A program made the position numbers and the translations under genes. A stretch of DNA of 7,013 nt from JBBSEZ01 sp038239195. GTDB taxonomy: Bacteria > Planctomycetota > Planctomycetia > Gemmatales > Gemmataceae. The notes under the pieces are model-generated. The model did not search any database and was not told the DNA's origin. It was given only the letters and a program-made list of their open reading frames with translations. This document shows, in pieces, positions 1-5,259 of this stretch (within the stretch, counting starts at the first letter, position 1; each line of letters starts with the position of its first letter). The stretch is from contig JBBSEZ010000498.1 of NCBI GenBank assembly GCA_038239195.1, positions 1 through 7,013 on the forward strand, in the 5' to 3' direction.

Positions 1-2
1 AC

Positions 3-140
3 GATCAGCACCAAACGGTGTTGGATATCCTTGGACTATTTGAAGCCACAACTACGGGGCGCAAAGTACATAACTTAATACAGAGACTTAGTCTGAAAAG
101 CATAACTCCTACAGTCGAATTACTCTCCCGTAGATTTTAA
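3..140 (+). CDS. 3' end of an unrecognised gene, truncated by the window edge
   Basis: A reading frame is open from the left edge (first complete codon at base 3) to a TAA at 138-140, giving 45 C-terminal residues. The other two forward frames stop at about 43 and 78. The peptide looks helical and mixed-charge (VLDILGLFEATTTGRKV, then NLIQRLSLK) and ends LLSRRF. I do not recognise a family. The main support is context: the stop is followed after 16 bases by the start of the HEAT gene, whose Shine-Dalgarno lies in that gap, the usual spacing for two genes in one operon. With no upstream sequence, the start, length and function cannot be given. The stretch could be chance open frame, but the fit of stop, ribosome site and start argues against that. 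Confidence 0.5.
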   Translation, partial: DQHQTVLDILGLFEATTTGRKVHNLIQRLSLKSITPTVELLSRRF

Positions 141-145
141 GCAGC

Positions 146-151
146 AGGAGG
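146..151 (+). promoter_or_regulatory. Shine-Dalgarno AGGAGG fixing the HEAT gene start
   Basis: A perfect AGGAGG lies five bases before the ATG at 157. The next in-frame ATG, at 229, has only a weak purine stretch before it, so this site favours the longer protein. Confidence 0.75.
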
Positions 152-156
152 CCAGA

Positions 157-1176
157 ATGCATTTGTTCTCACCGACTTTTCTTGGCTTGGTGGCACTCTA
201 TGCTGTGGGTAGAGAGCAAATAATCGCTATGCCGGTCAGGTGGGTTGCTATCGACTCAACCCGATTGGTCGAGGAACTGATTACCCACTTGCATGATGCT
301 GACCCCGTGACAAGAGAGAGAGCAGCGCGGCAGTTGAGCCAACTTGGTGCAAGTGCAAAGGGAGCGACATCCGCACTCGCTGGCTCGCTGAAAGATCGAG
401 TCGCAGGGGTTCGCGCTGCTGCGGCGACTGCTCTCGGGAGTATTGGACCAGCGGCCCATACAGCGGCTGTAGAACTCAAGAGGACACTGAAAGATCGTAA
501 TCCATGCGTACGCATCGAGGCAGCCCTCGCCTTGTATCTAATCGAGCTTCGCCCGGAACCGTCAGTAGGTCTACTTGTGGAGTCGCTTACGAACACCGAT
601 TTTCTAGTGCGCAGGCAAGCTGCCGGCGCCCTGAGTTCGATTGGGCCGCCCGCCTCTCCTGCTGTCAAAGCGTTGAGGAAGGCGCTGAAAGATGATTCGC
701 GGAGTGTCCGGAGGGAGGCGGCGGAAGCACTTGGTAATATCGGTCAAGGGGCATCGATAGCCATCCCGGACCTTATTGCGGCGTCGAGAGATGAAAGTGT
801 GTTCGTTCGTTGGGAGTCTGTCGCCGCGTTGAGCCGAATAAATCCAAAATCGAAGGAAGTACTCGTGGCGCTTATAGTAGCCCTTGCCGATGCTGACATG
901 AACGATGCGATCTCAGCGTGTGTTCGTCGAACTGCTGCCCAGTCGATAGGGAAATTGGGGCAGCGAGGAAAGCCCGCGATCCCTGGCTTGCTTCGATTAG
1001 TGGCAGACAAAGATCGCGAAGCGTCCATCAGTGCTATTGGGGCGATTGGCGACATTGGGCACGACGCTGACGAAGTGCTACTGGTGCTGCGGAAAGCCAT
1101 CAGAAGCGAAGATCAGGAACTCCGACAAGCAGCAGCAAAAGCCCTTATGAAGGTCACCTCAAAGAAAAAGCGCTGA
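157..1176 (+). CDS. HEAT-repeat protein (PBS-lyase-like HEAT array)
   Basis: This 339-residue protein is almost entirely an alpha-solenoid of HEAT repeats. Nine units are visible, with second-helix starts near residues 51, 85, 118, 151, 184, 217, 256, 289 and 322. They follow the pattern V-R-x-x-A-A-x-A-L-x-x-I-G, then A-x-x-A-V-x-x-L and often L-K-D. The step is 33 or 34 residues except 217 to 256, which carries about six extra residues around MNDAIS. Such arrays bind proteins or act as scaffolds. No catalytic domain is visible, and the lyase name reflects sequence relatives only. Residues 7-17 are hydrophobic but have no basic residues before them, so a signal peptide or anchor is doubtful. 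The C-terminus is basic (SKKKR). The start at 157 is chosen for its strong ribosome site; Met25 is the alternative. Base composition is clearly lower in GC than the genes to the right. The gene is probably co-transcribed with the truncated gene upstream. The partner is unknown. Confidence 0.9.
   Translation: MHLFSPTFLGLVALYAVGREQIIAMPVRWVAIDSTRLVEELITHLHDADPVTRERAARQLSQLGASAKGATSALAGSLKDRVAGVRAAAATALGSIGPAAHTAAVELKRTLKDRNPCVRIEAALALYLIELRPEPSVGLLVESLTNTDFLVRRQAAGALSSIGPPASPAVKALRKALKDDSRSVRREAAEALGNIGQGASIAIPDLIAASRDESVFVRWESVAALSRINPKSKEVLVALIVALADADMNDAISACVRRTAAQSIGKLGQRGKPAIPGLLRLVADKDREASISAIGAIGDIGHDADEVLLVLRKAIRSEDQELRQAAAKALMKVTSKKKR
307..1155 (+). repeat. HEAT-coding repeat array with 99-bp period
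   Basis: The HEAT units repeat about every 99 bases. The period is partly kept at DNA level: CTGAAAGAT occurs at 388, 487 and 685, spaced 99 and 198 bases, and the first two copies extend to CTGAAAGATCG. This suggests growth by tandem duplication, followed by divergence. The units are too diverged overall to form a long exact DNA repeat. Confidence 0.75.
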
Positions 1177-1665
1177 TATCAACTTAAGACTTGGGCGATG
1201 ATCGTTTCGGCAACTTGGGCTGTGCAGTAGTTTCCCGGCGAACGTGACACAGGGATAAGGCAAGTCGCTCGTACCGTATCAAAGCAACCGGACTGAGGGG
1301 GGCTTGACAGTTTGCCGGTGGAGTGGGGATGCAGGCGCCGCGGCGCAACCCGTTCTGTGCTAAGCACTTCGCAGCTCCGATCTGTCGTCGCCGATCAGCG
1401 CCGAACTATCAAGTGCCTTCGGCGCCCCGTGAGGCGATGCCGAGGCGCGATTTCCTCAAATGGTGGGACGCTTGACGCAGACACCTCCCGCGCAGAGCTA
1501 GTCAGGTAGTCGTTCAACGGGCAAGCTCACCCACGTGGTGTGGCATGCAAGCTCCTTGATGGTGGGCGCTCCGGCACGTTCCGGTCGTTTCCTGCGCCCG
1601 CGACTGCACCAACTCCCTTCGCAGCGGCCTCATCGAATGGGTCGCTGGTTTGCGTTTAAGTTCGC
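1177..1665. other. 489-bp intergenic region between convergent genes; no gene supported
   Basis: The HEAT gene runs into this region from the left and the glycosyltransferase ends at its right edge. Short open frames on both strands (about 62-65 residues) lack ribosome sites, sensible composition or any recognised family. Small structures seen are an exact 12-base palindrome GCGCCGCGGCGC at 1335-1346, an 8-base direct repeat ACTTGGGC at 1189 and 1213, and an 8-base direct repeat GCAAGCTC at 1521 and 1547. There is also an isolated TTGACA at 1304-1309 with no matching -10 box. I see no convincing terminator for either convergent gene, tRNA or CRISPR structure. GC content is intermediate between the two flanks. 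Confidence 0.6.
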
Positions 1666-2409
1666 TCACGCGATCTTGCTCCCGAAATGATGCACGTACA
1701 AGTCCCGGCACACCCCCAGCCGATGCCCCGCCCGCCTCGCCCTCGCGCACAGCGCCCCCGCGTCGAACACTCCCGGCCCCGCCCCGTCGTCCAGCAGCGG
1801 CACCTTCGCCAGCACCTCCCGCTTCGCCAAAAAGCAGAAGCCGCCCAGGTGCTCCACCTCCGCCCACGCCCCCTTCTCCCTCGCCCGGTGCTCCTTCGCG
1901 AACTCGTCCACCGCCCCCGTCTCCAGGCTGCCCGGCGCCTCCCCCGCCCGCAGCCGGTACGGCACCGCCACCCGCTGCCCCTCCGGCGCCACGTTCGCCA
2001 TCGGCCCCACCATGCCCAGCGTCGCGTTCCCGCCCGCCAGCGCCACCAACTGGCTCAGCCACAGCGGCGGCACCAGCACGTCGTTGTTGACCCACGCCAC
2101 GTACGCCCCCCGCGCCCGCGCCAACCCCTCCATCACCGCCGCCCCGAACGCCGCCTCCGCCGACGTGCAAACCACCTCCACCCGCACCGCGGCCGCGTCG
2201 GCCACCCCCGCCAGGTAGTCGGGCGTCCCGTCCAGGGAGCCGGCGTCCACGAAGATCAGCTCGAACGGCGGCCGGCTGTGCCGCAGTAGCCGCGGCACGC
2301 TCAGCCGCGTGTGCTCGACCTGCCCGCAGCACGGCACCACGATCGACACCAGCGCCTCCTTCGCGGGCGCCCCCGCCGGTTGCGCCGCGTCCCGCCGCTC
2401 TTCCGCCAT
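1666..2409 (-). CDS. Family 2 glycosyltransferase (GT-A fold) with altered acidic motif
   Basis: This 247-residue protein matches the small GT2 (COG1216-like) glycosyltransferases, which move a sugar from a nucleotide-sugar donor to a glycan or protein in the cytoplasm. In order one sees the first strand VSIVVPCCGQ (21-30), the nucleotide-binding FVDAGSLDGT (53-62), the metal-site strand WVNNDV (106-111, in the DxD position), LGGFCFLAKREVL (188-200) and the C-terminal HHFGSK (240-245). The family's acidic segment, usually FEDDDL or similar before LCLRxxxAG, reads FDAGAL here (215-220), so the expected catalytic-base region looks degraded. The frame extends six codons further to a TTG at 2427. 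ATG at 2409 is preferred because AGGAG lies six bases before it. It is the second gene of the minus-strand operon, 49 bases after the methyltransferase-TPR gene, and presumably acts on the same substrate. Donor and acceptor cannot be told from sequence. Confidence 0.88.
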   Translation of the reverse strand: MAEERRDAAQPAGAPAKEALVSIVVPCCGQVEHTRLSVPRLLRHSRPPFELIFVDAGSLDGTPDYLAGVADAAAVRVEVVCTSAEAAFGAAVMEGLARARGAYVAWVNNDVLVPPLWLSQLVALAGGNATLGMVGPMANVAPEGQRVAVPYRLRAGEAPGSLETGAVDEFAKEHRAREKGAWAEVEHLGGFCFLAKREVLAKVPLLDDGAGPGVFDAGALCARARRAGHRLGVCRDLYVHHFGSKIA

Positions 2410-2414
2410 GACGA

Positions 2415-2420
2415 TCTCCT
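2415..2420 (-). promoter_or_regulatory. Shine-Dalgarno AGGAGA deciding the glycosyltransferase start
   Basis: On the minus strand AGGAG (complement of 2416-2420) sits six bases before the ATG at 2409. It lies inside the six codons that would be added by the upstream TTG at 2427, which has no comparable site. The gene therefore most likely begins with MAEERRD. Confidence 0.7.
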
Positions 2421-2458
2421 GTTCCAAGGCCCTGACCCGGAAGGACGAGGGGCCCCCG

Positions 2459-4288
2459 TCAGCCAGAAGCCGCCCCCATCGCCCCTCCCGCCCCCGGCGC
2501 CGGCCCCGGCTGCGCCGGCCGCTCCCACCCCGCCGGCGGCCGCGGCGCGATGATCCGGTCCGCCGTCCGCCGGTACTGCCGCTGTCGCCCCTGGTCCATC
2601 GCCGCGAGCACCTCCCGCTGCTTCGCCAGCAGGTCCTCCCGATACGTCCCCTCTCGGTCCCACGCCAGCGCCTCCCCCACCGCCGCCAGCGCCGCCGCGT
2701 GCTCCCCCCGCCTCACGTGGACGAACACCAGGTTGTACCGCGCCCGCACATCCTCCGGGCTCACCGCCAGTGCATGCCGGAAGCACAGCAGCGACTCCTG
2801 CGTCCTCCCCAGGTTGTACAGCGCGTCGCCCAGCACGTTCCACAGCTCCGCCGAGCACGCCTCGTTCCTCGCCAGCCCCGCCCGCGCCATCTCCGCCCCC
2901 GCCGCCGCGTCGCCCAGCGCGAACGTCAAGAAGTGGGCCACCTCGCTCATCAGCGCCCAGTTGCCCGGCTGCCGCTCCAGCGCCTGCTGATACGCCAGCA
3001 GCGCCGCCTCCAGCCGACCCTGCTTGACCCACTCCCGCGCCGCCCGCGCCGGCCCCTCCCGCCCCTCGCGCTCCCCCTTGCCGAACCGCTCCTTGAACCG
3101 CGCCACCGCCCCCGCCGCCGGCCTCCGACCCAGCAGCCGGGCGTAAACGCCGGCCCCCTCCTCGTCGTCCGGCTTCGCCCACGTCAGCCCCGCCCGCCCC
3201 GCAAAGTGGGCCTGCAACAGCGGGAAGTTCACCCCCACGAACGTCGCCCCCGAGTAGCGCTGGTGGGCGAAGTCGTCCTCCCCCGCCTTCGTCTGCCCGT
3301 AGTCGTTCACCAGCACCAGCCCGCCCTCGCCCACCAGCCCCAGCACGCGCTCCAGGCACTCGATGGCCCCGTAGTTCAACACCACCTGCTTCTGGCCGGC
3401 CATCTGCGCCTGCCGCACCGCCAGCTCGCCGTGCGGGATCGCCGCCACGTCGGCCGGCCGGTAGTCGTACTCCGCCACGAGCAGCGCCGCCACCTCGCGC
3501 AGCTCGCGCCGGTCGCGCGCCTCCGCCGAGCCCGCCAGCCGCCGCAGCTCCTCCACGCCCAGCGCCACCTCGCCCGGCCCCGCGCCGCGGGCCAGGCAGG
3601 TGCGCACGCACAGTTGCTTCAGCCCGCCCTCGTCGCGCCGCAGCACCGCCGCCGGCAGGCAGTCCAGCAGGTAGTTGAGGAACACGGCCCGGAAGGCCGC
3701 CCTCCCTTCCGCCCCCAGCACCGGGCAGCGCGCCAGCGCCTCCTCCGGCTTCATGGCGTCGGCCACGCGCAGCAGGTAGCGCCCCGGGTGCGCGGCGAAC
3801 GTGCCGCGCCGGGCCGCGTCCAGCAGCATGCGCTCGGAGTAGTCGGCGGCCACGTAGCACAGCCGGCCGTAGTAGTCCTTCCCCTCGCGCTCGCACAGCG
3901 CGCGGAAGTGGTCGAGGAAGTAGCGGGCAAACAGCCCCACGCCAATGCCCAGCTCCAGTACGTAGACGTCCGGCTCCAGCGTGCCGTCGCGCTCGGCCGC
4001 GCTCAGCGCGGCGAACAGCACCTCGGCCGCGCTGGCCGACAGGGTGCCGTCGTTGTTGACGGCGAACGGCACGGGCTCGGCGTCCGAGAGGAACGCCTTG
4101 CTGCCGCGGTCCTGCAAGTAGCGCTGCCCCAGCTCCCACTCCAGGCTCTCCGCCAGCGGGCGAAACTCCTGCAACACCACCCGCCTCGCGTGGGCCCCCG
4201 CGAGCAACTCGGCGGGCGAAAGCGGCGCCAGCCCCGCCCGGACGGGGACGGGCGCACCGCCGCTGGGCGTCGAACCGGGCACAGACAT
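2459..4288 (-). CDS. MidA-like SAM-dependent methyltransferase fused to TPR repeats
   Basis: This is a 609-residue, two-part protein. The N-terminal two thirds looks like a class I SAM-dependent methyltransferase: motif I VLELGIGVGLF (110-120), an acidic strand end VAADYSERML (146-155), NYLLDCLP (205-212) and GGLVLVNDYG (322-331). The last two resemble the E-x-x-D-x-x-P and D-Y-G motifs of the MidA/NDUFAF7 family (DUF185), which methylates an arginine in complex I assembly in mitochondria. That resemblance is by eye. Residues about 412-547 form roughly four TPR units, the clearest at 480-513 (AELWNVLGDALYNLG, then CFRHALAVSPED), likely for protein binding. The last 30 residues are Pro/Gly/Ala-rich and probably disordered. 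There is no signal peptide, so a cytoplasmic site is expected. GAGGA precedes the ATG by seven bases. It is the first gene of an operon with the glycosyltransferase, so modification of a glycan or a glycosylated protein is possible. The substrate is unknown. Confidence 0.82.
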   Translation of the reverse strand: MSVPGSTPSGGAPVPVRAGLAPLSPAELLAGAHARRVVLQEFRPLAESLEWELGQRYLQDRGSKAFLSDAEPVPFAVNNDGTLSASAAEVLFAALSAAERDGTLEPDVYVLELGIGVGLFARYFLDHFRALCEREGKDYYGRLCYVAADYSERMLLDAARRGTFAAHPGRYLLRVADAMKPEEALARCPVLGAEGRAAFRAVFLNYLLDCLPAAVLRRDEGGLKQLCVRTCLARGAGPGEVALGVEELRRLAGSAEARDRRELREVAALLVAEYDYRPADVAAIPHGELAVRQAQMAGQKQVVLNYGAIECLERVLGLVGEGGLVLVNDYGQTKAGEDDFAHQRYSGATFVGVNFPLLQAHFAGRAGLTWAKPDDEEGAGVYARLLGRRPAAGAVARFKERFGKGEREGREGPARAAREWVKQGRLEAALLAYQQALERQPGNWALMSEVAHFLTFALGDAAAGAEMARAGLARNEACSAELWNVLGDALYNLGRTQESLLCFRHALAVSPEDVRARYNLVFVHVRRGEHAAALAAVGEALAWDREGTYREDLLAKQREVLAAMDQGRQRQYRRTADRIIAPRPPAGWERPAQPGPAPGAGGAMGAASG

Positions 4289-4323
4289 GCGGTCGTCCTC
4301 GCGCGGAGGGGAAAGGAGGGGCA

Positions 4324-4397
4324 GAGGGGAACGTACTTTCCGGTATACGCTCGCGCCCGGGCCCCTTCAAGCGCCGCCCGGAAAAGTACCGCCCCTC
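4324..4397. promoter_or_regulatory. Imperfect dyad flanking the candidate promoter; possible operator
   Basis: GTACTTTCCGG at 4333-4343 is mirrored by CCGGAAAAGTAC at 4378-4389, with one extra A. The match resumes outside with GAGGGG at 4324-4329 against CCCCTC at 4392-4397. The 34-base centre holds the -35 and almost all of the -10. One arm overlaps the end of the -10 and the expected start point, and the other lies just upstream of the -35. That arrangement suits a repressor or a looped pair of sites. In a transcript from further upstream it could instead form a hairpin. Confidence 0.4.
4342..4370 (-). promoter_or_regulatory. Candidate sigma-70-type promoter for the methyltransferase-glycosyltransferase operon
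   Basis: Read on the minus strand, TTGAAG (complement of 4365-4370) and TATACC (complement of 4342-4347) match four of six bases each of the -35 and -10 consensus. They are separated by exactly 17 bases. Transcription would begin near 4335, giving a leader of about 45-50 bases. The -10 is one of very few A/T-rich spots in this GC-rich gap. It is predicted from sequence only. Confidence 0.5.
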
Positions 4398-4585
4398 CCC
4401 ACTCCTCGCAGGTGCCGCGAGCCGAACGGCGCCCCGCTTGGCTCCCTTCGCCGCCGGGAAAGTGCATTGCCGCCGCGAGACGGCCCGGACGATGTTGCGG
4501 TCGGCCTTCTTCCACGCATGGGCGCCCGCCCCCCCTCCTTGTATCTTGCCAGAACAGGTTTCGACAGTCGGGGCCCGCCCCACGC

Positions 4586-4591
4586 AGGAGG
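4586..4591 (+). promoter_or_regulatory. Shine-Dalgarno AGGAGG fixing the phosphatase start
   Basis: AGGAGG lies seven bases before the ATG at 4599. The frame is open about 310 bases further upstream, but that extension overlaps the divergent control region and gives an Arg/Pro-rich peptide unlike the family, so this site sets the true start. Confidence 0.8.
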
Positions 4592-4598
4592 AGTGGCC

Positions 4599-5204
4599 AT
4601 GTCCACCGAGCTCCCCACCATCTACCTCGCCCGGCACGGCGAGACGGCCTGGTCGCTCTCCGGGCAACACACCGGCCTCACCGACCTCCCCCTCACCGAG
4701 CGCGGCGAGCGCAACGCCGTCCGGTTGGGGGAGCGCCTCCGCGGGACTGCCTTCCAGCGCGTCTTCACCAGCCCGCTCCAGCGCGCCCGGCGCACCTGCG
4801 ACCTTGCCGGCTTCGCTTCTGCGGCCGCAGTCGATCCCGACCTCGTCGAGTGGGACTACGGCGCCTACGAAGGCCTGCGGGCCCCCGAGATCCTGCAGAA
4901 GCAGCCCGGCTGGCAGCTCTTCCGCGACGGCTGTCCCGGCGGCGAAAGCGTGGCGGACGTTGCCGCCCGCGCGGACCGCGTCCTCGCCCGGCTCCGCCCC
5001 CTTGGCGGCGCCATCCTGCTCTTTTCCAGCGGCCACTTCCTGCGCGTCCTGGCCGCCCGCTGGCTCGGCCTCGAGGCCTCCGCCGGCCGCTTGTTCGTGC
5101 TGGCGACCGCCAGCCTCAGTACGCTCGGCTACGAGCACACCCTCTCCGAGCCGGTCCTCCGGCTGTGGAACGACGATCACCACATTCAGAAGGATGAAGG
5201 ATGA
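4599..5204 (+). CDS. Histidine phosphatase (phosphoglycerate mutase-like) family protein
   Basis: This 201-residue protein belongs to the histidine phosphatase superfamily, which removes phosphate from small molecules or proteins through a phospho-histidine intermediate. The catalytic RHG is at 12-14 in YLARHGETAW, with H13 as nucleophile. The phosphate-pocket arginine is near 62 in SPLQRARRTC. The acid is E84 in LVEWDYGAYEG, and the second histidine is H146 in SSGHFLRVLAARW. All key residues are present and the length is usual for the short phosphatase branch, shorter than true cofactor-dependent phosphoglycerate mutases. The substrate could be a sugar phosphate, a phosphoglycerate or alpha-ribazole phosphate; the sequence does not decide. 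The last codons (KDEG and the stop) lie inside an inverted repeat, so the natural C-terminus may have been altered. It sits 55 bases before the phosphoglucomutase gene in the same direction, which hints at sugar-phosphate metabolism. I could not find a clear promoter for it in 4400-4585. Confidence 0.9.
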   Translation: MSTELPTIYLARHGETAWSLSGQHTGLTDLPLTERGERNAVRLGERLRGTAFQRVFTSPLQRARRTCDLAGFASAAAVDPDLVEWDYGAYEGLRAPEILQKQPGWQLFRDGCPGGESVADVAARADRVLARLRPLGGAILLFSSGHFLRVLAARWLGLEASAGRLFVLATASLSTLGYEHTLSEPVLRLWNDDHHIQKDEG

Positions 5205-5237
5205 ATTAAGACACGCCCGATTCATCCTTCATCCTTC
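5189..5237. repeat. Perfect 18-bp inverted repeat built of GGATGAA/TTCATCC heptamers
   Basis: The left arm at 5189-5206 (core AAGGATGAAGGATGAAT) is exactly complementary to the right arm at 5220-5237, with a 13-base loop. The left arm has two tandem GGATGAA units. The right has two TTCATCC units, followed by a degenerate third, TTCCTCC, at 5235-5241. The phosphatase stop (5202-5204) is inside the left arm. The transcript would form a strong hairpin between the two genes. There is no T run after it, so an intrinsic terminator is unlikely; mRNA stabilisation, partial attenuation or a dispersed repeat element fits better. Similar heptamer repeats are, from memory, common between genes in some planctomycetes. 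Confidence 0.85.
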
Positions 5238-5249
5238 CTCCTTTGAAAT

Positions 5250-5253
5250 GGAG
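5250..5253 (+). promoter_or_regulatory. Weak Shine-Dalgarno GGAG deciding the phosphoglucomutase start
   Basis: GGAG followed by six C residues precedes the ATG at 5260. The in-frame ATG at 5248, four codons earlier, follows a pyrimidine-rich repeat end with no ribosome site. The start at 5260 also gives the usual protein length. Confidence 0.55.
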
Positions 5254-5259
5254 CCCCCC

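Noticed and set aside
307..1155. The 99-base periodicity as a CRISPR array or satellite
   Set aside because: The units lie in one open frame, vary in sequence and encode HEAT helices; there are no identical repeats with unique spacers.
1179..1367. A 62-residue minus-strand frame in the intergenic gap
   Set aside because: It has no ribosome site, domain or codon pattern matching the neighbours.
1312..1509. A 65-residue plus-strand frame after TTGACA at 1304
   Set aside because: It starts at TTG without a ribosome site, has an Arg-rich translation with no recognised family, and no -10 box stands at the right distance from TTGACA.
4519..4547. A plus-strand promoter for the phosphatase using TATCTT at 4542-4547
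   Set aside because: The -10 match is only four of six and the position 17 bases upstream reads TGGGCG, so there is no acceptable -35.
2301..5225. A 974-residue open frame on the minus strand and a 962-residue open frame on the plus strand across the same region
   Set aside because: Both are shadows of the methyltransferase and phosphatase genes caused by very high GC. Their translations are Gly/Ala- or Arg/Pro-rich with no family motifs, while the overlapping frames carry clear catalytic motifs.
5189..5237. The heptamer inverted repeat as an intrinsic terminator
   Set aside because: The stem is strong, but the sequence after it is CTCCTTTGAAATGG rather than a T run, and the next gene begins 23 bases after the stem.
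4438..5247. A long upstream extension of the phosphoglucomutase frame, giving an 822-residue protein
   Set aside because: The added part is Ser/Pro/Ala-rich, out of frame with the phosphatase it overlaps, and reads through the inverted repeat. The start at 5260 gives the normal family length.
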